DNA of 64,000 bases from Pelomonas baiyunensis (GCF_043555935.1 NZ_JBIGIB010000001.1:806001-870000); one strand, 5' to 3'. Positions 21,412 to 30,358 are shown, counted from the first letter of the stretch. A program made the numbers and translations. Notes: generated from the sequence alone by a model not told the origin.

Positions 21412-22098
21412 ATGATCTCGATCTTCCAGGAAAGCCGTCGTATGCCGTTGAACCCCAATGGCGGACCCGCACTCGAACTCGACAGCGACTTCGGTTCGCT
21501 CGAGGGCGACGCCTACGACCTGGTGGAGCGCCGCTACGGTGACCGCGGCTTGGCCATGTCCAAGGAGCGCTTCAGCAGCCGCAATGAAGATGGCGACATC
21601 GTCTGCACCGCCCGCGATGGCGAGCAGATCGTGGGGACGCTGTCGGTTCGCTTTGACGGCGTGGGCGGCCTGCATGCCGACATGCTGTTTGCCGCCGAGC
21701 TGGCGGAGTGGCGCTCGGCCGGGGTCAAGCTGTGTGAATTCGGCCGGCTGGCCGTGGACCGCCATTCCTTCAATGCCAAGCGGGTGCTGGCACAGGTGTT
21801 CCACCTGGGCTACTTGCATGCCCACCGCAAGGCGCGTTGCGACCGGCTGGTGATCGAGGTCAACCCGCGCCACGTTGCGTTCTATCGCCGCTACCTGGGC
21901 CTGCTGCCCTACACCACGGCCCGCCACAACCCGCGCGTCAATGCGCCGGCGGTGCTGATGAGCATCGACTTCGCCACCGTGCGCGAAAAGATCGCGCTGT
22001 GGGGCGGCCGCCCGGACATGCTGGCGCAAGCCCGCTGCCTTTACCCGTTGGCCTGGGACGAGGCGACCGAAGCCTCCATGCTCGCCAAGCTGCCCTGA
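21412..22098 (+). CDS. FeeM-like N-acyl amino acid synthase / acyltransferase
   Basis: A 228-residue protein with a GNAT-like fold of the FeeM class. FeeM enzymes join long-chain acyl groups from acyl carrier protein to amino acids such as tyrosine. Visible family-like parts are AYDLVERRYGDRGL, VGTLSVRFDGVGGLHADMLF (core strands), KLCEFGRLAVDRHSFNAKRVLAQVF and CDRLVIEVNPRHVAFYRRYLG, the last being the NPRHxxFY segment. The chosen ATG gives MISIFQESRRMPLNPN; an internal ATG at 21442 is possible. The gene stands alone behind a palindrome-rich promoter. Its 3' end overlaps the convergent next gene by 58 bases. Relatives occur near exosortase/exopolysaccharide clusters, but none is visible here. 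Confidence 0.8.
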   Translation: MISIFQESRRMPLNPNGGPALELDSDFGSLEGDAYDLVERRYGDRGLAMSKERFSSRNEDGDIVCTARDGEQIVGTLSVRFDGVGGLHADMLFAAELAEWRSAGVKLCEFGRLAVDRHSFNAKRVLAQVFHLGYLHAHRKARCDRLVIEVNPRHVAFYRRYLGLLPYTTARHNPRVNAPAVLMSIDFATVREKIALWGGRPDMLAQARCLYPLAWDEATEASMLAKLP

Positions 22099-22526
22099 GC
22101 CAGCAGCGCCACCGGCGCGGTGCGACCCGGGGCGCGGTGGCGCAACTGCAGCGCCACGCGGGGGGCGGTGGCAAATTCCTGCTGCAAGCGTTGCAGCAAA
22201 TCTTCCCGGTCCGGCCGTGGCGCCCCGCAGGAAATGCGTGAGGCAATGGCGAGGTCCAGCGCGCCCTCCAGTCCATTGCTCTGCACCGAGTAAGAGGTGT
22301 GATGCGGGTGGCCGTGGCGGTCCTTCCAGGTGGCCACCACGCGCAGCACGGGCCCCACGGTGCGCATCACCCATTCAAAGCGGATCCCGGCCGTGCGTGT
22401 GCGGCTGCGCTGCATGAGCCGGCCGGTCTGGCTGCCGCCCACACGGCGAGCGGTCGGCCCGTGATGGCCGGGCAGCGCGCGGTCCGGGGTTGCGGTGTGG
22501 GGCGTGGGGCGCGAAAACGAAGCCAT
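22041..22526 (-). CDS. hypothetical protein, 161 aa
   Basis: Unrecognised protein whose codon usage in this frame fits the genome (G/C third positions). The N-terminal 45 residues are Arg/His/Thr/Pro-rich and probably disordered. A compact middle follows (IRFEWVMRTVGPVLRVVATWKDRHG, then HHTSYSVQSNGLEGALDLAIASR), and the C-terminus is helical. No signal peptide or membrane segment. It runs convergently into the FeeM-like gene with a 58-base overlap, and divergently from the sigma-54 regulator 140 bases away. The overlap could mean the true start or end is elsewhere, but the middle part looks genuinely coding. Confidence 0.6.
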   Translation of the reverse strand: MASFSRPTPHTATPDRALPGHHGPTARRVGGSQTGRLMQRSRTRTAGIRFEWVMRTVGPVLRVVATWKDRHGHPHHTSYSVQSNGLEGALDLAIASRISCGAPRPDREDLLQRLQQEFATAPRVALQLRHRAPGRTAPVALLAQGSLASMEASVASSQANG

Positions 22527-22666
22527 GGGCTCGCTCCTGGAATGAGGGGGTCAGCCCCGCCGATTGCAAACGGCGTGCCCGCCGAATGTGGCCACAATGA
22601 GCGCTCTCATTGCCGGCCCTCAGCCACGGTTACAGCCACAGCCACACCCACAAGGACTTCTCTCGC

Positions 22667-24133
22667 ATGCCGCACGCCCTGGTGGTGGACGATGACCCCG
22701 ATGCCGCAGCCTCGCTGCGCGACCTGATCGCCGGCGAGCGTTTCACGGTGGCCGTGGCGCACACCCTGCGCGAAGCCCGCGCGCAAATTGCCCTGCAGCA
22801 ACCCGACATCCTGTTGCTGGACCTGCGCCTGCCGGACGGCAACGGCATGGAGTTGCTGGCCGACCCGCAGCTGGTGGCCGACTCCGAGGTGGTGCTGTGC
22901 ACCGGCCACGCCAACCTGGAAACCTCCATCCAGGCGCTGCGCCTGGGGGCGGCGGACTACCTCGTCAAACCGATCAACCTCAAGCAGCTGCAAGGCGTGC
23001 TGTCGCGCATCATGAAGCCGGCGGCGTTGAAGGCCGAGGTGCAGGGGCTCACCGCCCGGGTCGACGAGACAGGGCAATTCGGCCACCTGTGGGGGCGCAG
23101 CATGCCGATGAAGCGCATCTACGAGCAGATTTCGCGCGTGGCGGCCACAGGGGTGTCGGTGTTCATCACTGGCGAGTCGGGCACGGGCAAGGAGGTGGTG
23201 GCGCAGACGCTGCACGACCTCAGCCGCCGTCGCCATCGGCCCTTCCTGGCGGTGAACTGCGGTGCCATCAGCCCGCATCTGTTCGAGAGCGAAATCTTCG
23301 GCCACGAGAAGGGCAGCTTCACCGGCGCCGAGCGCCAACACCTGGGCTTCTTCGAGCGGGCCAGCGGCGGCACGCTGTTCCTGGACGAAATCACCGAGAT
23401 GCCGCTGGAGCTGCAGGTCAAGCTGCTGCGGGTGTTGGAGACCGGCCGCTTCATGCGCGTGGGCAGCAGCACGGCGCTGGAAACCGATGTGCGCATCGTG
23501 GCCGCCACCAACCGGCTGCCGGACCAGGCCGTGTCGTCAGGCAAGTTGCGCGAAGACCTGCTCTACCGGCTCAACATCTTTCCGATCGCACTGCCTCCGC
23601 TGCGCGACCGGGTGAGTGACATCCCGCTGCTGGCCGAGCACTTCCTGCAGGGCTTCAGCGCGCAAGAGGGCCTGCGGCGGCACTTCACGCCGGAAGCGGT
23701 GCGCGCGCTGTGCGCCCACAACTGGCCCGGCAATGTGCGCGAGTTGCGCAACGCCATCCAGCGGGCCTGTGTGATGGCCACATCGGCCGAGGTGGATGCC
23801 GCTTGGCTGCCGGTGGCCGGCGACGCGTGGGCGCAGGGCGCTGGGCGAGAGGCGACGGCCGCAAGCGCTGGCGGGGCCCAGGCAACTGCGCCAGCGGGGC
23901 TGTCTGCTGCCACCGCCACCCCGCCGGCTCACGGCGTGCCGCAGGTGGTGCTGCCGGTGGGTACCAGCTTGGCGGAAGCCGAACGGGCCTTGGTGCTGGC
24001 CACGCTGCGCCACCATCACCACCACAAAGAGCGCACCGCGGCCGTGCTGGGCATCAGCCTGAAGACGCTCTACAACCGGCTGAAGGACTACGCCGGTGAG
24101 GCCGCGTCGCCGGAGGATGCGCCGGCCGACTGA
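22667..24133 (+). CDS. sigma-54-dependent response regulator (NtrC class)
   Basis: A 488-residue transcription activator. The receiver domain (1-120) has the acidic pocket VVDDD, phospho-acceptor Asp52 in ILLLDLRLPD and Lys101 in YLVKPI. The AAA+ sigma-54-interaction domain has Walker A GESGTGKE (about 170) and Walker B GGTLFLDEI. The sigma-54-contacting loop reads GSFTGA rather than the usual GAFTGA. The arginine region LREDLLYRLNIFPI is also present. The C-terminal Fis-type helix-turn-helix is ERTAAVLGISLKTLYNRLK, preceded by a His run (HHHHH). It should activate sigma-54 promoters when phosphorylated. The convergent hybrid kinase overlaps its 3' end by 46 bases and is a likely partner. Confidence 0.95.
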   Translation: MPHALVVDDDPDAAASLRDLIAGERFTVAVAHTLREARAQIALQQPDILLLDLRLPDGNGMELLADPQLVADSEVVLCTGHANLETSIQALRLGAADYLVKPINLKQLQGVLSRIMKPAALKAEVQGLTARVDETGQFGHLWGRSMPMKRIYEQISRVAATGVSVFITGESGTGKEVVAQTLHDLSRRRHRPFLAVNCGAISPHLFESEIFGHEKGSFTGAERQHLGFFERASGGTLFLDEITEMPLELQVKLLRVLETGRFMRVGSSTALETDVRIVAATNRLPDQAVSSGKLREDLLYRLNIFPIALPPLRDRVSDIPLLAEHFLQGFSAQEGLRRHFTPEAVRALCAHNWPGNVRELRNAIQRACVMATSAEVDAAWLPVAGDAWAQGAGREATAASAGGAQATAPAGLSAATATPPAHGVPQVVLPVGTSLAEAERALVLATLRHHHHHKERTAAVLGISLKTLYNRLKDYAGEAASPEDAPAD

Positions 24134-26403
24134 CCAGACGATTGACCGGGCGTTTGGCCGGCCGATTCACCGGCCGCCGGACCGCGGGCCGCAACACGCA
24201 ACGCGGCCAGCAGGTCGTGCGGCGCGCAGGGCTTGCGCAGCTGCGTGAATTCGCCGGGGCTCACGTCCGCCAGGTTGAAGCCGCTGATCAGCACCACCGC
24301 CAGCGCGGGGTGCTGTGCCCGCAGTTGGCGTGCCAGGGCCACGCCGTCCAGGCGACCGGGCATCACCACATCGGTCAACACCACGTCCACCTGCGGCAGC
24401 CTCTCCATCTGCTCCAGGGCTTGGTCGGCGCCCGCGGCACGGTGCACCCGGGCGCCGTGGGCCGAGAGCAAGGCGGCGGTCACCTCAGCCAGCGAGGCGT
24501 CGTCTTCCACCAGCAGCACGTGCGTGCCGTTCAGCGTTTCGATTGGCCCGGTGCCTGCGGCGGCGCCGTCGTGCAAATGGACCGCGCTGGCGCTGTGCAC
24601 GGGGCTGGCCGCAGGCGGCACCACCGGCAGCAGCAGCGACACCGTAGTGCCGAGGCCCGGCGTGCTGGCCAGGCGCGCGGTGCCGCCGGCCTGGGTGGCA
24701 AAACCGTGCACCTGGCTCAGGCCCAGGCCCGTGCCTTGCCCCACCTGCTTGGTGGTGAAGAACGGCTCGAACGCGTGTTCCACCTGCGCCGCGTCCAGCC
24801 CGCGCCCGTCGTCGCTCACGGCCAGCAGCACGTAGGTGCCGGGGGCGAGGTCGGCGGCTTCGTCGGCCGTCGCCAGGCGGGCCAGCAGGTGCAGCGCTCC
24901 GCCGTCCGGCAGTGCGTCGTGCGCGTTCAGGGCCAGGTTGACCAATGCCAGGTCCAGTTCCGAGGCGTCCACCTGCACCGCTGGCAGGTCGGGCGTCACC
25001 TCCACGCGGATGTCGATCGTGCGGCTCAACACGCTGCGCATCAGGCCCTGCACCTCGGGCAAGTAACGGTCCAGCTGAACGGCTTGCGCCAGCGCCGGGT
25101 GCTGCCCTGAGAAACGCAGCAGGTGCTGGGTGAGCTGGCTGCCCCGGTCCACCGAGCGTTGGATGGCCCCAAGCGCACGCTCCAAGGTAGACCCAGCCGC
25201 CTGGCGCGCGATGAGGTGACGGCTGTTGCTGATGATGCCCAGCAGGTTGTTGAACTCGTGCGCCACGCCTCCCGTCAGCCGGCCCAGTGCCATGACGCGC
25301 TGCTCTTGCGCCACCCGCTGCTCCACCTGCCGCGTGCGGGCCACGGCTTCGGCCACGCTGCGCTCGAGCTCATCGCGCGCCTGGGCGAGGCTGCGTCCGG
25401 CATCGGCCAGTGCAACCGCCACACCATCGGCCTCGACGAGGCCCGTGGCCTGCGCCTGCACGGGGCGCGCGGCCTGCAGGTCTTGCGCCAGGCCCTCCAG
25501 CGCCCGCACGGGCGTCTCGATGCGCCGCGCCACCCACATCGCGCCCAGCAGGGCCAGCGCCAACAAGGCCAGTGCGCCCACCACCAGGCGCTGCACCGCT
25601 TGGGGCATGCGGCCGGCGTAGGCGGCGCGTGGCATGGCGCTCACGTAGGTCCAGCCGGTGGCGGAGGTGCTGAAGTAGCCCACCGTCTGCATGCCGTCCA
25701 GCGAGATGCTTTCGAATTCGCCCTCACGCGCCTGCTTCAGCCGCTCCAGGATCACCGGCGTGGCCAGCCGGCCCACGAACTGGGCGCCGCCGGGCCGTCG
25801 GGCCACGAGGTGTCCGGTGGCGTCCAGCACGGTGCCGAACCAGCCGGGCGGCGGCGCCATCGCGTCCACGATGCGCTGCAACTCTGCTGGCTTCACCGTG
25901 ACGACGATGTTGTAGGCCAGCCGGTCTTGCCGCATCACCGGCTCCACCCAGGCCGCGTGGGCCTCCCACCGGGGGTCCAAGCCCAGCGGCAGCATCACGG
26001 GCTGTGCTTGCAGCTGGGCAGGCCCCGGGGTGCTGGTGGTTTGTCCTTCGGGTTGGCGCGTGCTGATCAGCACCTCCCCCGGGGCGCGCAGTTCCACCCA
26101 GCCCTCCAGGCCTTGCATGGCGCGTCGTGCCAACTGGTCGAAGCCGAGCCGGCGCTCGGCGTCCAGCGGCAGGCTGCCATCCAGCTCGGGCGACTGCGCC
26201 AGCACATGCGCGATGGCGGCGCGCCGTTGCAACTCGCCATCCACCAGCATCGACAAGGCCCGCGAGGTGTCGCGCAGCGTGCGGCTGTGGGCCACGCGCT
26301 CGGCTTCGTAGGTGCTGCCAATCAGCCAGGCCACGCCCAGCATGCAGGGCAGAAGGGCCGACAACACCAACAGCAGCAGACGGGATCGGATGGTGACCGG
26401 CAT
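24088..26403 (-). CDS. hybrid sensor histidine kinase with C-terminal receiver
   Basis: A 771-residue inner-membrane kinase. One membrane helix (about 8-28) is followed by a periplasmic Cache-like sensor of about 240 residues (ending near GYFSTSATGWTYVSAMP), then a second helix (about 275-295, LVVGALALLALALLGAMW). The HisKA phosphoacceptor lies in GGVAHEFNNLLGIISNSRH. The ATPase domain has LVNLALNAHDALPDGG, VSDDGRGLD and GQGTGLGLSQVHGF. A receiver follows (VLLVEDDASLAEV; Asp in VVLTDVVMPG; Lys in QLRKPC). The ATG at 26403 gives a clean signal-anchor start; the longer frame upstream does not. The receiver could make it a phosphorelay, with the neighbouring sigma-54 regulator as candidate output. 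Confidence 0.94.
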   Translation of the reverse strand: MPVTIRSRLLLLVLSALLPCMLGVAWLIGSTYEAERVAHSRTLRDTSRALSMLVDGELQRRAAIAHVLAQSPELDGSLPLDAERRLGFDQLARRAMQGLEGWVELRAPGEVLISTRQPEGQTTSTPGPAQLQAQPVMLPLGLDPRWEAHAAWVEPVMRQDRLAYNIVVTVKPAELQRIVDAMAPPPGWFGTVLDATGHLVARRPGGAQFVGRLATPVILERLKQAREGEFESISLDGMQTVGYFSTSATGWTYVSAMPRAAYAGRMPQAVQRLVVGALALLALALLGAMWVARRIETPVRALEGLAQDLQAARPVQAQATGLVEADGVAVALADAGRSLAQARDELERSVAEAVARTRQVEQRVAQEQRVMALGRLTGGVAHEFNNLLGIISNSRHLIARQAAGSTLERALGAIQRSVDRGSQLTQHLLRFSGQHPALAQAVQLDRYLPEVQGLMRSVLSRTIDIRVEVTPDLPAVQVDASELDLALVNLALNAHDALPDGGALHLLARLATADEAADLAPGTYVLLAVSDDGRGLDAAQVEHAFEPFFTTKQVGQGTGLGLSQVHGFATQAGGTARLASTPGLGTTVSLLLPVVPPAASPVHSASAVHLHDGAAAGTGPIETLNGTHVLLVEDDASLAEVTAALLSAHGARVHRAAGADQALEQMERLPQVDVVLTDVVMPGRLDGVALARQLRAQHPALAVVLISGFNLADVSPGEFTQLRKPCAPHDLLAALRVAARGPAAGESAGQTPGQSSGQSAGASSGDAASPA

Positions 26404-26556
26404 GGCAAACGAAGCTAGCAGGCTGGCATGCCAGGATGCCGGCGCAAGGGCGGGGCCCAACCATAGCGCCCCCACGAGCCGCCGACCGCAACGATCGGCG
26501 CATTGCAAATCGATTGCAAACCCCGTGCCCGAACCCGACGGCGTCGCCTGAGGCGC

Positions 26557-27762
26557 TCAACCGAAGCGTCGGCGCACCCGGATCGGGGCCGGGCTGCGCA
26601 GCAGGCTGCGCAAGGAGGGCGGCGGCGCGCGGTGGGTGCCTTCCAGGTACAGGCACAGCAGCCGCAGGCTGCGGCGGCGCCGGCAGAGGTTGCGCAGGCC
26701 GATGAGCAGCGGCACGGCAATCACCGCACCCACCACGCCCCACAGCCAGCCCCAGAACAGCACCGACAAAAACACCGACAGTGCGCTCAGCGACAAGCGC
26801 TGGCCCACCACCAGCGGCGATACCACATTGCTCTCCACCGCGTGCAGCGCGAGGTACGCGAGCATGGGGCCGAACACCGCCGGGCCGGGCGCGAAGCTGG
26901 TGATGCCGGCCAGCAGCAGCAGGCCCATCACCACCAGCGGCCCCAGGTAGGGAATGAAGCCCAGCAAGGCCGTGAGGCCGCCCCAGAGCAGCGGGTTGGG
27001 CAGGCCCAGCAGCCACAGGGCGCTGGCCGTGAGCACCCCCACGGTGGCGTTGATGAGCGCCAGCGCGGCCAGGTAGCGGCTGATGTCGCGTTGGGCTGCC
27101 CGCACCCCGCCCAGCAACAAGGCCCGGGTGCGACGCCGGGGCAGGGCCTCCACGGTGCGCGACAGCAGCCAATGCTCCGACGCCAGCAAAAAGTAGGTCA
27201 GCAACACCGTGGCGGCGGCGGACAGCAGCACCGAGACGCCGCGTGCGAGCACCAGCCCGGTCAGCGCCACGCCTTCGCTGGCCAGCTTCTCTTTCAACGG
27301 GTCGGCCGGCGGGGTGGCCGTGCGTGTCGGCCCGGCGCGGGCGGGGGCCAGGGGCGCAGCGCCCAAACCCGGCACGGCCTCGCGCAGTTTTTCCACCTGC
27401 TCCATCAGCTGGGCCACGGTGCGGGGCGCGCTCTCCCACCAATGGGCGGCGGGGCGCGCCAAGGCGGCGGCCACGCTGACGGCGCCCAACAGCAGTGCCG
27501 TCACCAGCACCAGCGCGCCCCACTGGCTGGGCAGGCCGTGCCGGTGCAGCCAGCGCACGCCAGGGGCCAGCGTGAAGGTCAACACCACGGCCAGCACCAC
27601 GGGCGCGAGCAGGGGTCGGGCCTCGCGCACCGCAAACAGCGCCGCCAGCACCAGCAGGGCTTGCAGCGTTCGGCGCCCGGGGTAGGCCGCCGCTGCGGCG
27701 CGGGCACCGGGCACGGTCGATGCGGTGGGTGGGCGGGCGGGGACGTCCGGCGTGGCGGTCAT
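26557..27762 (-). CDS. AI-2E family transporter (PerM/TqsA-like permease)
   Basis: A 401-residue integral membrane protein with the UPF0118/AI-2E exporter layout. Two N-terminal helices (LQALLVLAALFAVREARPLLAPVVLAVVLTFTLAPG) and another (WGALVLVTALLLGAVSVAAAL) come first. A soluble loop of about 100 residues with a helix-rich EQVEKLREAVP part follows, and then five more helices. These include VLLTYFLLASEHWLLSRTVE and the family core ALINATVGVLTASALWLLGLPNPLLWGGLTALLGFIPYLGPLV. Members have been linked to autoinducer-2 export or Na+/H+ antiport; the substrate here is open. The Arg-rich C-terminus (RVRRRFG) is cytoplasmic. It is a single gene on the same strand as the upstream small peptide. 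Confidence 0.92.
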   Translation of the reverse strand: MTATPDVPARPPTASTVPGARAAAAAYPGRRTLQALLVLAALFAVREARPLLAPVVLAVVLTFTLAPGVRWLHRHGLPSQWGALVLVTALLLGAVSVAAALARPAAHWWESAPRTVAQLMEQVEKLREAVPGLGAAPLAPARAGPTRTATPPADPLKEKLASEGVALTGLVLARGVSVLLSAAATVLLTYFLLASEHWLLSRTVEALPRRRTRALLLGGVRAAQRDISRYLAALALINATVGVLTASALWLLGLPNPLLWGGLTALLGFIPYLGPLVVMGLLLLAGITSFAPGPAVFGPMLAYLALHAVESNVVSPLVVGQRLSLSALSVFLSVLFWGWLWGVVGAVIAVPLLIGLRNLCRRRRSLRLLCLYLEGTHRAPPPSLRSLLRSPAPIRVRRRFG

Positions 27763-27890
27763 GTCAGCTCAATCCGGCGGTCTGCCGGTGCGGTGGGGTG
27801 GCAGGTTTTGCGGCAAAACGCGCCGCGGCCGGGGTGGGCGGCGGTAAAAACTGCCGACCGTTTGCGCCCGCGCCGCGGCTCGCAGGGGCG

Positions 27891-27968
27891 TCAATGGAAG
27901 AACAGATACACCAGCACCAGCACGATGCCGGGCACGCCCAGCAGCCACGCGAGAAGGTACTTGCCCAT
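27891..27968 (-). CDS. 25-residue single-helix membrane peptide
   Basis: A very short gene: MGKYLLAWLLG followed by a hydrophobic run VPGIVLVLVYLFFH, almost entirely one transmembrane helix with a basic N-terminus. The start is supported by an AGGAGC ribosome binding site about 6 bases upstream. I believe similar tiny peptides occur in many betaproteobacterial genomes, but they are mostly unnamed, and this comparison is from memory. It is divergent from the CsbD gene across a 270-base intergenic region, so the two may share stress-related control. No function can be stated. Confidence 0.6.
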   Translation of the reverse strand: MGKYLLAWLLGVPGIVLVLVYLFFH

Positions 27969-28238
27969 GGAATGCTCCTGAAGTGAAGGGGTTGAGGGGA
28001 GTGCACGGCGCAAGCATCGCCCCGCGCCGGGTGCCGGCTGGGCAGACGGTGGCGCGGCCGGCTGTAGGAGACCCTGCCACGCCCTCATGGGGCTTTGGCC
28101 GTAGGACGCTGACCACAGCCGCGCGCGGCACTGGCTGGCGCCGCCGGCCTGACGCGACATCTACGCTGACTCCGTCCCCACCGCAGATGCTTGGCATGTC
28201 GCCCGGCGCACCGGCGGGGTTTGAACCAGGAGCCCCTC
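27969..28238. promoter_or_regulatory. divergent intergenic region between membrane peptide and CsbD gene
   Basis: 270 bases without a gene. It holds two GTAGGA-containing direct repeats in similar context (GCTGTAGGAGAC at 28061-28072 and GCCGTAGGACGC at 28098-28109), 37 bases apart. Because it feeds two small stress-type genes in opposite directions, it probably contains both promoters. No consensus -10/-35 pair is obvious. Confidence 0.35.
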
Positions 28239-28433
28239 ATGAACAGCGATCAAATCAAAGGCACCGTCAAGGATGTGGCCGGCCAGGCGCAGCGCAAGCT
28301 GGGTGAAGTGATCGGCAGCACCGAGCAGCAGGTCAAGGGCGCCGCCACGCAAGTGGAAGGCAAGGTGCAAAAGGCCGTGGGCGATGCCCGCGAGGCGCTG
28401 GAAGATGCGCGCGACGCCCGCCGCAATCCCTGA
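28239..28433 (+). CDS. CsbD family stress-response protein
   Basis: A 64-residue hydrophilic helical protein. The N-terminus MNSDQIKGTVKDVAGQAQRKLGEVIGS is the standard CsbD signature, followed by QVKGAATQVEGKVQKAVGDAREAL, a second copy of the K-G-x-x-x-D/E helical pattern. CsbD proteins are strongly induced by general stress in many bacteria and have no known activity. AGGAG lies 8-12 bases before the ATG; the longer reading frame upstream has no start signal. The gene is monocistronic, divergent from a 25-residue membrane peptide. Confidence 0.92.
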   Translation: MNSDQIKGTVKDVAGQAQRKLGEVIGSTEQQVKGAATQVEGKVQKAVGDAREALEDARDARRNP

Positions 28434-28531
28434 GCGTCAGTCGGCATGGCCGGCATGACTTGATGCAGTGGTGGCCCAGTGGCCGATGATTCCGTCTCGG
28501 GCCACCACTGCCGCGTGCCGGCGACTGCCAC

Positions 28532-30358
28532 ATGGATGAATTGCGCCTTGCGCTTGAAGCGATAGAACAACCGGCCTTTGCCGCCGACGAGCGGGGCCAG
28601 GTGATGGCGGTGAACGCCGCGTACGTGAGCCTGCTGTGTGGCGGAGCGGTGGGTGACCTGCATTTGGCCTGGAAGACCTGCCTGGGCCTGGACGGGCTGC
28701 AGGCCTGGCACCGCGGGGTGGCCGCCGGGCGTGGCTTCGGGGCGCCCTTGCGGCCGTTTCAGGCGCTGGGGCGCTGGCGCTACCAGGCGTCGCCCGTGCT
28801 GGGCGGAGCGCTCGGGGCCCGGTGGTGGGTGACGCTGCGCCGTGAAAGCCTGGACGACGCGCTGGACGACGACCTGATTCGCCTCAGCCTGCACGCGGCC
28901 GTGCGGGCCGGGCGCATGGGGCTGTGGGAATGGAACCCCGAGACGGGCGACTCGCTCTGGAGCCCCGAGCTGTACGACCTGATGCGGTTGCCCCGCGGCC
29001 TGGGGCTGGAGCCCGGCGAGCGCTTTTTGTCGATGCTGCACCCGGACGACCGGGCCACGGTGGACGCAGCCGTGGCGGCGGCCCCGGCGCGCGGTGGTAT
29101 CGACCCGTTCTTGTTTCGCATCCAGGCCGGCGACGGCAGCCTGCGCTGGATCATGACCTGCGCCAGCACCACCGGTCAGCCGGGCGAGCCCGGCCTGAAC
29201 GGCGGGCGCCTGGTGGGGGTCAACATCGACGTGACCGACACGGTGGAGGCCGAGCAGCGCCTGGAAGCCGAGCGCCTGGAGCGCAGCCGGCAGGAGCAGA
29301 TCATGCGGGCCGTGATGGCCCATGCGCCGGTGGGCGTGGCCGTCGCGCTGCAGGGCGAGCCGGACCTGGCCGATGTGAGCCGATTCGGCGCCGACATGGT
29401 GGGGTTGGATGTGCAGTCGGCGCGGGCCTGGTCGGCCTGGCAGATGCGGCGCCGGCCGGACGACGCACCCCTGGCCGCGGATGCCTTGCCGCTGGCACGG
29501 GCCAGCGCGGGCGAGGTGATCCGGGACGAGGAATGGCTGCTGCGCTCGCAGGACGGGCGTGAGATTCCGGTGACCTGCAACGCCGGCCCCATCCACGACG
29601 CCGACGGCGCGGTGGTGGGCGGTGCAGTGGTTTGGTACGACGTGACGCCCTTCAAAGCCGCCGAGCGCCAGCGCGACTTGTTCCTCGCGGCCGTGTCGCA
29701 CGAGCTGCGCACGCCGCTCAGCGCCATCCTCGCCTGGGCCGAGACCCTGCAGCGCCGGCCCACACCGGAGTTGCTGTCACGCGGGCTGGAGGCGATTGCG
29801 CGCAATGTGCTGGTGCAAAGCCGCCTCGTGGACGACTTGCTGGACGTGTCCCGCATGGCGGCGGGCAAGCTCACGCTCAACCTCGCCGCCGACGACCTGG
29901 TGCGGCTGGTGGACGCGGCCCTGGAGACCGTGATGCCGATTGCCAACGCGGCTCAGGTGGCGCTGGTGCTGGACGCGGCGGAGGCTCCGCGGCTGCCGGT
30001 GTTGGCGGACGAGCTCCGCCTGCGGCAGGCGATCTGGAACCTGCTGACGAATGCGGTGAAGTTCTCGCGAGCTGGCGGGCTGGTGGAGGTGGTGCTGCGT
30101 CGCCACGCCGACTGGGCCGAACTGCAGGTGCGTGACCGCGGCGTGGGCATCGAGCCGGCGCAGCTGGCGCGCGTGTTCGACCCGTTCTGGCAGGCCGGCC
30201 CGCGCGACACGGGCCGGGCCGAAGGCCTGGGGCTGGGCTTGGCGATCGCCCAGCACATCACGCGCAGCCACCAGGGTGAGTTGCATGCCCACAGCGAGGG
30301 GGTGGGGCGGGGCTCCACGTTCTCGCTGCGTGTGCCCTTGCACGTACCGCCACTCTGA
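28532..30358 (+). CDS. PAS-domain sensor histidine kinase, soluble
   Basis: A 608-residue kinase without membrane helices. Three PAS-like modules come first: about 1-105 (MDELRLALEAIEQPAFAADE), 115-245 (AGRMGLWEWNPETGDSLWSPE, HPDDRATV, PAS_3-like) and 255-380 (a divergent one ending in GGAVVWYDVTPFKAAE). HisKA follows with the phosphoacceptor in AVSHELRTPLSAILAW. HATPase_c has the N box NLLTNAVKFS, the G1 box VRDRGVGIEP and G2 GLGLGLAIAQH. No receiver and no adjacent response regulator are present, so its partner is encoded elsewhere. A cytosolic signal such as redox or a ligand is likely, given the PAS domains. Confidence 0.94.
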   Translation: MDELRLALEAIEQPAFAADERGQVMAVNAAYVSLLCGGAVGDLHLAWKTCLGLDGLQAWHRGVAAGRGFGAPLRPFQALGRWRYQASPVLGGALGARWWVTLRRESLDDALDDDLIRLSLHAAVRAGRMGLWEWNPETGDSLWSPELYDLMRLPRGLGLEPGERFLSMLHPDDRATVDAAVAAAPARGGIDPFLFRIQAGDGSLRWIMTCASTTGQPGEPGLNGGRLVGVNIDVTDTVEAEQRLEAERLERSRQEQIMRAVMAHAPVGVAVALQGEPDLADVSRFGADMVGLDVQSARAWSAWQMRRRPDDAPLAADALPLARASAGEVIRDEEWLLRSQDGREIPVTCNAGPIHDADGAVVGGAVVWYDVTPFKAAERQRDLFLAAVSHELRTPLSAILAWAETLQRRPTPELLSRGLEAIARNVLVQSRLVDDLLDVSRMAAGKLTLNLAADDLVRLVDAALETVMPIANAAQVALVLDAAEAPRLPVLADELRLRQAIWNLLTNAVKFSRAGGLVEVVLRRHADWAELQVRDRGVGIEPAQLARVFDPFWQAGPRDTGRAEGLGLGLAIAQHITRSHQGELHAHSEGVGRGSTFSLRVPLHVPPL

